From CAHJXG01 sp965277495 (GTDB taxonomy: Bacteria > Pseudomonadota > Alphaproteobacteria > Acetobacterales > Acetobacteraceae): a stretch of 64,000 bases of DNA. The stretch spans positions 558,001 through 622,000 of the forward strand of contig OZ255824.1 of assembly GCA_965277495.1 (NCBI GenBank). The letters are read 5' to 3'. Under the pieces are notes generated by a model. It had not been told where the DNA came from and did no database searches. It worked only from the letters and a program-made list of their open reading frames with translations. The position numbers and the translations under genes are program-made. Below are positions 16,925-24,479 of this stretch, one piece after another. Within the stretch, counting starts at the first letter, position 1; every line of letters begins with the position of its first letter.

Positions 16925-17075
16925 GGAGCCGCCCTGGCCGTTGGCGTCTCACCCTCCCGAAGCCTGCTTGCGCAGGTGGGCGCCGGTTACCATGACCACG
17001 GCCATGACAGAGCCAGCTCCCGAGGGAGTGCTTATTGGCCCCGGGGGTGAAGTACCTGACGCACCGGGCAGCCCC
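16925..17075 (-). ncRNA. ssrS: 6S RNA (ssrS)
   Basis: 6S RNA sequesters sigma70 RNA polymerase in stationary phase. The 172-bp gap between zapA and the 5-formyl-THF cyclo-ligase gene is the classic location. Its minus strand can form a closing stem GGGGCTGCCC (17075-17066) with GGGCGGCTCC (16934-16925), ten continuous pairs counting G-U wobbles, followed by CGTC/GACG pairing and a large central bubble containing CCCCGGGGCCAATAAGC, which resembles the CCCUGAGCCGAUA side of known 6S bubbles. Ends are estimated from the closing stem. Confidence 0.75.
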
Positions 17076-17086
17076 GCCTTACCTAC

Positions 17087-17410
17087 TTAGTGCCGCTCCA
17101 GCGTCGCCGCAATCTCCTCGGCGCGATTGGCAAGCATCGACAGGCGTTCATTCAGCGCTGCGTCGCCGGCCATGGCGTGCCGGTTGCGGCGCAGCGCCGC
17201 CAACTCCAGCGTCAGGTCATGCAACTCATCCGCCATCAGCAGCGCCGCCTGCACCAGCAAGCGCGATTCGCCGCTCTGGCTGCCGAGCGCCTTGATCTTG
17301 CTGACCCGCGACTCGACCTGCTCGGCCATGGCCTGCAAGTGCTGCTCCTGCCCATCCACGCAGCCGATGGTATAGGCATATCCGTTGATCTTCACCGTAA
17401 GCTGGGCCAT
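17087..17410 (-). CDS. zapA: Cell division protein ZapA
   Basis: 107-residue FtsZ-binding protein that bundles protofilaments at the septum. The N-terminal beta-rich head (VKINGYAYTIGCVDGQEQHLQAMA) and the long helical tail (LLVQAALLMADELHDLTLELA, then RLSMLANRAEEIAATLE) fit the family. It is preceded on the same strand by a small coiled-coil protein gene and followed by 6S RNA. Confidence 0.92.
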   Translation of the reverse strand: MAQLTVKINGYAYTIGCVDGQEQHLQAMAEQVESRVSKIKALGSQSGESRLLVQAALLMADELHDLTLELAALRRNRHAMAGDAALNERLSMLANRAEEIAATLERH

Positions 17411-17419
17411 CGCAGTCCC

Positions 17420-17578
17420 CTATTCCTCAAGCGCTACGCGCAGTTGGGCGATCAGGCTTTCAAGCCGGGCGGCGATCTCCGTCGCAACCGGATCGGGGGC
17501 GTTGGCCTGCCGGGCGATGCGGGCCAGCGCGGCCTCTAGCCGTTCAGCCGGATCGGCGGTTTGGGTTTCATTGTCCAT
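17420..17578 (-). CDS. Small hypothetical protein upstream of zapA
   Basis: 52-residue acidic, helical protein (MDNETQTADPAERLEAALARI ..., ending LIAQLRVALEE). Heptad-like spacing of Leu/Ile/Ala suggests a coiled coil. Alphaproteobacteria often carry a small coiled-coil protein gene directly before zapA; whether it helps the divisome is not known to me. It ends nine bases before the zapA ATG. A candidate promoter on the same strand has TTGACG (17639-17634), a 17-base spacer and TTTCAG (17616-17611). Confidence 0.7.
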   Translation of the reverse strand: MDNETQTADPAERLEAALARIARQANAPDPVATEIAARLESLIAQLRVALEE

Positions 17579-17641
17579 GGCTCTGTCCCGGGGCTTCGTT
17601 CCGACTTGAACTGAAAGCCTGTAACCGCTTGAACGTCAAGC

Positions 17642-18034
17642 ATGACGCTTCCTCCAGCGGTGGTTATTCATGGGCTGGCGCATGCCCGGCTGGCGCTGCG
17701 CCCGGGGCGACCGGTCACGCTGCTCTCGGCTCCGGGCGCGCCGTCCTACGCCGGCTGTGCCTGGTGGCGCGCCGTGATCGCCGCCGCACGCACCGAGTTC
17801 CCCGCGATGAACCCGCCCGACGTGCTCGATTGCGCCGACGCGCCGGGCCGGGCACTGGAGGCACTCAGCGTCCGTTGCGGCATCATCGTGCTGCGGCCCG
17901 GCCCGGCCTTCGCCGACATCGCCAGGCGCGCCGAAGCTCAGGGCGCCATCGTGCTGGCGGAACCCCCGCCGTCGCTCGACCTCGGCGACCGCAAAACTGC
18001 GTGGAGATTACCGGCCTGGCTCGGTACGGCGTGA
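17642..18034 (+). CDS. Conserved hypothetical protein upstream of fba
   Basis: 130 residues, Ala/Pro-rich, with RPGRPVTLLSAPGAPSYAGCAWW in the first third and a nucleotide-fold-like alternation of strands and helices. No catalytic motif is recognised. It is divergent from the zapA unit (63-bp gap) and 75 bp upstream of fba on the same strand. I recall similar short proteins beside fba in Rhodospirillales, but the function is unknown. Confidence 0.6.
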   Translation: MTLPPAVVIHGLAHARLALRPGRPVTLLSAPGAPSYAGCAWWRAVIAAARTEFPAMNPPDVLDCADAPGRALEALSVRCGIIVLRPGPAFADIARRAEAQGAIVLAEPPPSLDLGDRKTAWRLPAWLGTA

Positions 18035-18109
18035 CAGCCGCGCCTCCATCGGCTAAGCCGCCGCCCAGCTTGAAGCCGCATACGCCTGCAGCCGCACACA
18101 GGAGGCACC

Positions 18110-19033
18110 ATGGAAATCACCTCGACCGTCAAAACGATCCTGGACAAATACGAGAGCGACAATCCCGGCAGCAAATCCAACCTCGCCCGCATCATGATGC
18201 AGGGCAAGCTCGCCGGCACCGGCAAGATGGTGATCCTGCCGGTCGACCAGGGCTTCGAGCACGGCCCCGCCCGCAGCTTCGCGCCGAACCCCGCCGCATA
18301 CGATCCGCAGTATCACTTCCGCCTGGCGCTGTCGGCCGGGCTCAACGCCTACGCCGCGCCGCTTGGCATGATCGAGGCCGGGGCCGACACCTTCGCCGGC
18401 GCCATCCCGACCATCCTGAAATTGAACAGCAGCAACAGCCTGGCGACCGAGAAGGACCAGGCGGTCACTGGCTCCATTTCCGACGCGCTGCGGCTCGGCT
18501 GCTCCGCCATCGGCTTCACGATCTACCCCGGCAGCGAATACGCCTTCGAGCAGATGGAGGAGCTGCGGGAACTTGCCGAGGAGGCCAAGGACGCCGGGCT
18601 CGCCGTCGTCGTCTGGAGCTACCCGCGCGGACCCGAGCTCGACAAGGCGGCCGAGACCGCGGTCGACATCTGCGCCTATGCCGCGCACATGGCGGCGCTG
18701 CTGGGCGCGCACATCATCAAGGTGAAGCCGCCCACCGCGGTCGTCAGCCTCGAAGCCGCGAAGAAGACCTACGCGACGCAGAACATCGACATCTCGACCA
18801 TGGAAAAGCGGGTCGCGCATGTCGTGCAGTGCTGCTTCAACGGACGCCGCATCGTGGTGTTCTCCGGCGGCGAGACGCGGGGCGACATCGACAGCATCCT
18901 CGAGGACATCCGCGGCATTCATGCCGGCGGCGCCAATGGCAGCATCATCGGACGCAACACCTTTCAGCGGCCCGAGGCCGAAGCGCTGACCCTGCTCGGG
19001 CGCATCATCGACATCTATCTCGGCAAGGACTGA
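18110..19033 (+). CDS. Class I fructose-bisphosphate aldolase (DhnA type)
   Basis: 307-residue Schiff-base aldolase of the archaeal/DhnA type. The catalytic Lys lies in HIIKVKPPTAV (about residue 205); the N-terminal VDQGFEHGPARSF and C-terminal SGGETRG phosphate-binding segments fit. It cleaves or forms fructose 1,6-bisphosphate; tkt, gap and pgk, often beside it, are absent here. An AGGAGG-like site precedes the ATG at 18110. thiE follows after three bases. Confidence 0.92.
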   Translation: MEITSTVKTILDKYESDNPGSKSNLARIMMQGKLAGTGKMVILPVDQGFEHGPARSFAPNPAAYDPQYHFRLALSAGLNAYAAPLGMIEAGADTFAGAIPTILKLNSSNSLATEKDQAVTGSISDALRLGCSAIGFTIYPGSEYAFEQMEELRELAEEAKDAGLAVVVWSYPRGPELDKAAETAVDICAYAAHMAALLGAHIIKVKPPTAVVSLEAAKKTYATQNIDISTMEKRVAHVVQCCFNGRRIVVFSGGETRGDIDSILEDIRGIHAGGANGSIIGRNTFQRPEAEALTLLGRIIDIYLGKD

Positions 19034-19036
19034 CCT

Positions 19037-19690
19037 TTGGCCATAAGAGCGGAGCCGGACGCGGACGACCCGTGCCGGCTCTATCTCGTGACGCCCACAT
19101 CGGCGGACGCTGCATTTGCCGACACCCTGGCCCGGGCGCTGGATGCGGGCGACGTGGCGGCGGTGCAGTTGCGGCTGAAGCAAGCCGATGACGACGCCTG
19201 GCGCCGCGCCATCGACGCGTTGCGCCCGGTTGCGCAGTCGCGGGGAGTCGCGTTCCTACTGAACGACCGGGTTGACCTGGTGCGGCCTATGGGGTGCGAC
19301 GGCGCGCATGTCGGGCAGACCGATACGCCAGCGAATGAGGCCCGCAAGCTGCTGGGGGTTGGCCTCACGCTGGGTGTCACGTGCCATGACAGCCGGGACC
19401 TCGCGATGCAGGCGGGCGAGGCTGGCGCGGACTACGTGGCGTTCGGCGCATTCTTCCCGACGACAACGAAGGAAGCGCCGACCCGTGCCGAGCCGGAGCT
19501 GATTGCTTGGTGGGCGGAGCTGATGGAGCTGCCATGCGTCGCGATCGGCGGCATCACGGCGGCAAACTGCGCGCCGCTCGTTCAAGCCGGCGCCAGTTTC
19601 CTCGCGGTGGTCGGCGCGGTGTGGCAGCATCCGGACGGCCCGGCCGCTGGCGTCCGCGCCATGAACGCCGCGATCGCGGCTGCCCGTTAG
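19037..19690 (+). CDS. thiE: Thiamine phosphate synthase
   Basis: 217-residue TIM barrel joining HMP-pyrophosphate and thiazole phosphate. Motifs: LYLVTP near residue 14, VQLRLKQAD, FLLNDRVDLVRPMGCDGAHVGQ, GADYVAFGAFFPTTTK (substrate loop) and VAIGGITAANC. The start is a TTG at 19037, three bases after fba; no in-frame ATG lies before the conserved N-terminus. No TPP riboswitch is seen upstream, consistent with its place inside an fba operon. Confidence 0.88.
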   Translation: MAIRAEPDADDPCRLYLVTPTSADAAFADTLARALDAGDVAAVQLRLKQADDDAWRRAIDALRPVAQSRGVAFLLNDRVDLVRPMGCDGAHVGQTDTPANEARKLLGVGLTLGVTCHDSRDLAMQAGEAGADYVAFGAFFPTTTKEAPTRAEPELIAWWAELMELPCVAIGGITAANCAPLVQAGASFLAVVGAVWQHPDGPAAGVRAMNAAIAAAR

Positions 19691-19691
19691 G

Positions 19692-19835
19692 CTACTTCGA
19701 AGCTCCCGAGCTGCTGCCTCCACGCGAGCCTGATTCCGGATTCACGTTCGTCGAGCTCGCTTGCCCGGCGGGACCAGTCGGCGCGGAAGCGCAGGCTGCG
19801 ACGATGAGAGTGGCCAGCAAAATAGTGATGCGCAT
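19692..19835 (-). CDS. Small putative lipoprotein (47 aa)
   Basis: MRITILLATLIVAAC opens the protein: a short signal with a lipobox (VAAC, Cys15), then a Ser/Gly/Pro-rich tail ending SRGGSSSGASK. The mature part would be about 33 residues and unstructured. AAGGGA lies about ten bases before the ATG. A second small exported peptide gene (19850-20020) lies 14 bases upstream on the same strand. The ends facing thiE are only one base apart. Confidence 0.6.
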   Translation of the reverse strand: MRITILLATLIVAACASAPTGPAGQASSTNVNPESGSRGGSSSGASK

Positions 19836-19849
19836 GATTTGTAATCCCT

Positions 19850-20020
19850 TTATTTGGAGTGCGCGCCATCATTGGCGAAGCCGGGTTCCTCGGGGTTCAC
19901 GCGTCCGGCTGGGCTGGGCTGAATGCCGCCGGAGTAGGTGCCATCGCCCGGCCGTGCGCAGGTGATTGGAAGCGCAAACACCACTCCGGCCAGGAGTGCC
20001 GCGTTGCGGACGGTGAGCAT
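19850..20020 (-). CDS. Small exported peptide (56 aa)
   Basis: MLTVRNAALLAGVVFALPITCARPGDG: a hydrophobic signal-like segment with a Cys at residue 21 in a non-ideal lipobox (ITC), then a short tail with PSPAGRVNPEEPGF. The sister gene just downstream has PAGQASSTNVNPESG at the equivalent place, so the two may be diverged duplicates. A start five codons earlier (20035) is possible; AGGG before 20020 favours the shorter one. It begins 53 bases after epmA and could share its transcript. Confidence 0.55.
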   Translation of the reverse strand: MLTVRNAALLAGVVFALPITCARPGDGTYSGGIQPSPAGRVNPEEPGFANDGAHSK

Positions 20021-20072
20021 GACCCTGCTGCGCATACCACGACAACGCGACGGCGGCCGTTCCGTTCCATAT

Positions 20073-21068
20073 TCAATCGGGCAGCCACTGTACCTGGCCG
20101 ATTCGGTCGGCGCCGGCGGCCAGCATTGCAAGCCGGTCGAAGCCCAATGCAATCCCAGCGGCCGGAGGCATCCCATGGCCCAACGCCGCCAGGAAATCCT
20201 CGTCGAGCGGCCAATCCGCGCCGTATAGCGCATGACGCCGGGCACGGTCGGCCATGAAGCGCGCCCGCTGTTCGGCCGGGTCGGTCAGTTCCTCAAAGGC
20301 ATTGGCAAGCTCCATCCCGCAGACGAAAAGCTCGAACCGGAGCGCGACGCGCGGGTCCGCCGTGTCCCGCCGGGCGAGCGCCGCCTGCGCTGCGGGCCAG
20401 TGGGTCAGGAAGGTGGGATGCGCCCGTCCCAGATGCGGCTCGACGCGTTCCAGCAGCAGGCGGAAGAACAGGTCCTCCCAGCTTTCGCCGTTGCGCAACG
20501 CTGCGCCGGCGCTGGCGGCAAGCGCCTGGGCGTCGCCGGCGGTGCCGAGCACGTCGGCGCCGGCATAACGGCGGAACGCCTCGGCGACCGAGAGGCGCTT
20601 GAATCCGGCCAGGCTGGTCTGCACGCCACCGCTGATTACCACCGGCGGCAGCACGGCGCGGAGCAACGCCATCGTCTCGTCGATAAGGCCGTCGAAGCCG
20701 AGGCCGGGCCGATACCACTCCAGCATCGTGAACTCGGCGGCATGGCGGGCGCTGCCCTCGCCGTTGCGCCATACCCGGGCCATTTGGAATATCGGGCCGG
20801 CGCCGGCGACCAGAAGCCGCTTCATGGCGAACTCGGGGCTGGTGTGCAGCCATAGCGCGCGGCTCGTGCCATCCGGGCGGTCGATCCCCGTGCCCAGCGC
20901 GCGGAGATGCACCTCCTCGCCCGGCGCCGCCACGGCATAGGGCGTCTCGACCTCGGTGTAGCCGCGCGCGGCGAAGAAGGCGCGGACGGCCTGGGTCAGC
21001 AGCGTCCGCCGGCGCAAGAACGGCAGCCGGCCGGCGAGGCTGTCAGGGTGCCAGGGGGGGAGCGGCAT
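20073..21068 (-). CDS. epmA: Elongation factor P--(R)-beta-lysine ligase
   Basis: Truncated class II lysyl-tRNA synthetase paralogue (EpmA/PoxA/GenX), 331 residues, which attaches beta-lysine to EF-P so that ribosomes pass polyproline. Motif 2 is seen around HTSPEFAMKRLLVAGAGPIFQMARVWRNGE, with AEFTMLEWY, and motif 3 in PPAAGIALGFDRLAML near the C-terminus. The anticodon-binding domain is absent, as in the family. efp and epmB are not in this window. It is divergent from the helicase gene (63-bp gap). Confidence 0.92.
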   Translation of the reverse strand: MPLPPWHPDSLAGRLPFLRRRTLLTQAVRAFFAARGYTEVETPYAVAAPGEEVHLRALGTGIDRPDGTSRALWLHTSPEFAMKRLLVAGAGPIFQMARVWRNGEGSARHAAEFTMLEWYRPGLGFDGLIDETMALLRAVLPPVVISGGVQTSLAGFKRLSVAEAFRRYAGADVLGTAGDAQALAASAGAALRNGESWEDLFFRLLLERVEPHLGRAHPTFLTHWPAAQAALARRDTADPRVALRFELFVCGMELANAFEELTDPAEQRARFMADRARRHALYGADWPLDEDFLAALGHGMPPAAGIALGFDRLAMLAAGADRIGQVQWLPD

Positions 21069-21131
21069 CCTTCGATGCTAACCCTCCTTTCACAGCCGGG
21101 CCACTCGGACTATTTCTGCAGGATGGGAACA

Positions 21132-23651
21132 ATGCCGGAACTGCTGCCCGGGCCGCTCGCCGAGCCTTTTGCCGCCTGGTTCGCCCGGCGCGGCTGGACG
21201 CCGCGGCCGCACCAGCGCGCCATGATCGCGGCGGCGCAGGCCGGACGTAGCGCGTTGCTGATCGCGCCGACCGGCGGCGGCAAGACCTTGGCCGGGTTCC
21301 TGGCAAGCCTTATCGACCTCGCCGCTGCGCCGCGCGCCGGCCTGCATACGCTGTATGTCAGCCCGTTGAAGGCGCTGGCCACCGACATCGCCCGCAACCT
21401 GCTGGCGCCCGTCGATGAAATGGGGCTGGCGATCGCGATCGAGACCCGGACCGGCGACACCCCCGCCAACCGGCGCAAGCGGCAGAAGGAGCAGCCGCCC
21501 AACATCCTGCTGACCACGCCGGAGAGCCTCGCGCTGCTGTTGTCGCAGATGGAGGCGCCGGCGATGTTCGCGGGGCTGTCGACGGTGGTGATCGACGAGG
21601 TGCACGCGCTGGCCGGCACCAAGCGCGGCGACCAGCTTGCCTTGTGCCTGGCGCGGCTCGGGATGCTAGTGCCGGGGCTGCGCCGGGTCGGGCTGTCGGC
21701 GACGGTGGCGCATAAGCAGGCATTGCTCGATTACGTGGGCGCGGGCGTGACGCCGGAGCTGATCGAGGTGGCGCAGGGCGCGCCGCCTGCCCTGTCGATC
21801 CTGTTGCCGGAAGAGCGGCTGCCGTGGTCGGGCCACATGGGGCTCAACAGCGCCTCGGCGATCCTGGACCGCATCGGCGCGCACGGCATGACGATCGTGT
21901 TCGTGAACACCCGCGCCCAGGGCGAGCTGCTGTTCCAGGCGCTGTGGAAGATCAACTCCGAGACGCTGCCCATCGCCCTGCATCACGGCAGCCTCGACAT
22001 CGGCCAGCGGCGCAAGGTGGAGGCGGCGATGGCGGCGGGTCAGTTGCGCGCCGTGGTGGCGACATCGTCGCTCGACCTGGGCATCGACTGGGGCGGCGTC
22101 GACCTGGTGATCCAGGTGGGCGCGCCGAAAGGGGTGAGCCGGCTGCTGCAGCGCGTCGGCCGGGCCAACCACCGCATGGATGAGGCGTCGAACGCCATCC
22201 TGGTGCCGGCCAACCGGTTCGAACTGCTGGAGTGCGAGGCAGCGATCGAGGGGGTCGAGGCGCGCGAGCAGGATGGCGATCCTCCGCGGCCGGGCGGGCT
22301 GGACGTGCTGGCCCAGCATCTGCTGCTGATGGCGGCGGGATGTCCGTTCCATCCGGACAGCATGTTCGACGAGGTCCGCTGCGCCGCGCCCTATGCCGGC
22401 CTGGCCCGGACCGATTTCGACGACGTGCTGCGCTTCGTCGAGGATGGCGGATATGCGCTCGCCGCCTATGACCGCTACCGCAAGCTGTTCCGCGACGCCG
22501 ACGGCATGGTGCACATCCGCGGCGAGCGGGTGGCGCGCATGGCGCGGATGAACCTCGGCACCATCGTCGAGGCGCCGCTGCTGAAGGTCCGCCTGGCCGG
22601 GCGCGGCGGCGGCGCGCTGGGCGAGGTCGAGGAGAGTTTCGTCAGCATGATGGTGCCCGGCGACACCTTCATGTTCGCCGGACGCCTGCTGCGCTATGTC
22701 CGGCTGCGGGAGACGACGGTCGAGGTCGCCGAGGGCGGCACTGGCGAGCCGATGGTCCCCGCCTATGCCGGGGCGAAGTATCCGCTGACCACGAACCTCG
22801 CCGCCCGGGTCCGCGCCATGCTGCACGACCCCGCCACCTGGTCGCACTACCCGCCCCAGGTGCGCGACTGGCTGATGCTGCAGACCCGGCGCTCGGAGCT
22901 GCCGGGGACTGACGACCTGCTGGTAGAGACCTTCCCGCGCAATGGCCGTTGGTTCCTGGTCGCCTACTGCTTCGAGGGCCGCAACGCGCACCAGACCCTT
23001 GGCATGCTGCTGACCCGGCGCATGGAGCGGTTCGGCTACGCCCCGCTCGGCTTCGTCGCGACGGACTACGTGATCGCCGTGTGGTCGGCCTACGAGGCGC
23101 TCGACGTGCCGGGCCTGTTCGAGCAAGACATGCTGGGCGACGACCTGGAGGCCTGGATGGCGGAGAGCAGCATGCTGCGCCGGACGTTCCGCAACGTGGC
23201 GGTGGTGGCCGGGCTGATCGAGCGCAACCATCCCGGCCAGGAAAAGAGCCGGCGGCAGGTGACGGTGAACAGCGACCTTATTTACGACGTGCTGCGGCGG
23301 CACCAGCCGGACCATGTGCTGCTGCGCGCCACCCGGGCCGACGCGGCGGGCGGGCTGACGGATCTGGGCCGGCTATCGGACATGCTCGGGCGGGTGGCGG
23401 GCCGGGTCCGGCATGTGCGGCTGTCCCGCGTGTCGCCGCTGGCGGTGCCGGTGCTGCTGGACATTGGGCGGGAGACGGTGCGCACGGCCGGGGGCGAGGA
23501 CGCGCTATTGGCCGAGACGGAGGCGCTGGTGGCGGAAGCGGCCGGCGATGCCGAGCCGAGCACCGCGCCGCTGCGGGTGCATCCGGTGCACCGGGCCAAC
23601 CTGGCGATCCTGCAGCGCAAGCCGCGCAACCAACGGGTAGGTACGGCGTGA
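21132..23651 (+). CDS. Ligase-associated DNA damage response DEXH-box helicase (Lhr-like)
   Basis: 839-residue SF2 helicase. Walker A APTGGGKT near residue 45, DEVH box VIDEVHALAG near 155, motif VI QRVGRANHR near 340, and a long C-terminal half with the Lhr winged-helix/core region. The size matches the TIGR04121 helicases that occur with an ATP-dependent ligase, a beta-CASP-type exonuclease and PdeM. Here only PdeM follows (ten bases later). The start at 21132 is preferred over 21123 because of the GGGA before it. Confidence 0.9.
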   Translation: MPELLPGPLAEPFAAWFARRGWTPRPHQRAMIAAAQAGRSALLIAPTGGGKTLAGFLASLIDLAAAPRAGLHTLYVSPLKALATDIARNLLAPVDEMGLAIAIETRTGDTPANRRKRQKEQPPNILLTTPESLALLLSQMEAPAMFAGLSTVVIDEVHALAGTKRGDQLALCLARLGMLVPGLRRVGLSATVAHKQALLDYVGAGVTPELIEVAQGAPPALSILLPEERLPWSGHMGLNSASAILDRIGAHGMTIVFVNTRAQGELLFQALWKINSETLPIALHHGSLDIGQRRKVEAAMAAGQLRAVVATSSLDLGIDWGGVDLVIQVGAPKGVSRLLQRVGRANHRMDEASNAILVPANRFELLECEAAIEGVEAREQDGDPPRPGGLDVLAQHLLLMAAGCPFHPDSMFDEVRCAAPYAGLARTDFDDVLRFVEDGGYALAAYDRYRKLFRDADGMVHIRGERVARMARMNLGTIVEAPLLKVRLAGRGGGALGEVEESFVSMMVPGDTFMFAGRLLRYVRLRETTVEVAEGGTGEPMVPAYAGAKYPLTTNLAARVRAMLHDPATWSHYPPQVRDWLMLQTRRSELPGTDDLLVETFPRNGRWFLVAYCFEGRNAHQTLGMLLTRRMERFGYAPLGFVATDYVIAVWSAYEALDVPGLFEQDMLGDDLEAWMAESSMLRRTFRNVAVVAGLIERNHPGQEKSRRQVTVNSDLIYDVLRRHQPDHVLLRATRADAAGGLTDLGRLSDMLGRVAGRVRHVRLSRVSPLAVPVLLDIGRETVRTAGGEDALLAETEALVAEAAGDAEPSTAPLRVHPVHRANLAILQRKPRNQRVGTA

Positions 23652-23661
23652 AGGGGGCAGC

Positions 23662-24381
23662 GTGACCGCGGCGCCTCTGCATTTCATGGGCGAGCGCCTG
23701 CTGCTGGACCCGCTGGGCGCCGTATCCTGGCCGGCGGCCGGGCTGCTGGCGGTGGCGGACCTGCATTTGGAAAAGGGGTCCGCCTGCGCCGCCCGCGGGC
23801 AACTGGTGCCGCCCTGGGACACGCGGGTGACGCTGGACCGGCTGGCGCTGCTGATGCGGCGCTGGCAGCCGCGCATTGTCGTGGCGTTGGGCGACAGCTT
23901 CCATGACGCGCGCGGCTCGCTGCGGATGGCAGCCGGCGACGCGGCCCGGCTGCGCGGCCTGACCGCGGCGGCGCAGTTCGTATGGGTGCTGGGCAACCAC
24001 GACCCGGTGCCGCCGGACGGGCTGGGCGGCCATGCTGCCGAGGTTTGGACGGCGGGGCCGCTGGTGTTCCGGCACCAGGCCCAGCACGGCGCCGCCGGTG
24101 AGCTGTGCGGCCATCACCACCCCAAGGCCAGCGTCACGACCCGCGCCGGCACCGTGACCCGGCCATGCTTCGTGGCCGACACGAAGCGGATCATGCTGCC
24201 GGCGCTGGGCGCCTATACCGGCGGGCTCGATCTGGCGCACCCGGCCATCGCCCGGCTGTTCCCGCGTGGCGGCCGGGCATTCCTGCTGGGGCAGGACCGG
24301 CTGTTCAGCTTCACCCTGGCGCAGGCGGCGTCCGGCGCCGGGGCACCGGCCGTGCAACCCGGTAGGCGTTCGAGCACTTAA
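23662..24381 (+). CDS. pdeM: Ligase-associated DNA damage response endonuclease PdeM
   Basis: 239-residue calcineurin-like phosphoesterase with a GTG start. The metal motifs are DLHLEKGSA near 33, GDSFHDARG near 77, LGNHDP near 112 and CGHHHPKAS near 150, the order found in PdeM. PdeM family proteins accompany the Lhr-type helicase encoded directly upstream and are believed to act in DNA repair. The C-terminal 20 residues are low-complexity. Confidence 0.88.
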   Translation: MTAAPLHFMGERLLLDPLGAVSWPAAGLLAVADLHLEKGSACAARGQLVPPWDTRVTLDRLALLMRRWQPRIVVALGDSFHDARGSLRMAAGDAARLRGLTAAAQFVWVLGNHDPVPPDGLGGHAAEVWTAGPLVFRHQAQHGAAGELCGHHHPKASVTTRAGTVTRPCFVADTKRIMLPALGAYTGGLDLAHPAIARLFPRGGRAFLLGQDRLFSFTLAQAASGAGAPAVQPGRRSST

Positions 24382-24479
24382 TGTTCTTTGGCGTTTGAGA
24401 TTGGACGGTATGGACCGGCTTCGGGCCAAACCCATTTATCATAAGGAATAGGCCGGACCGAGTGTCCATGGAGTTCGGG

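Noticed and set aside
18035..18109. TPP riboswitch controlling fba-thiE
   Set aside because: The 75-bp gap lacks the conserved TPP-box sequences and is too short for a full aptamer.
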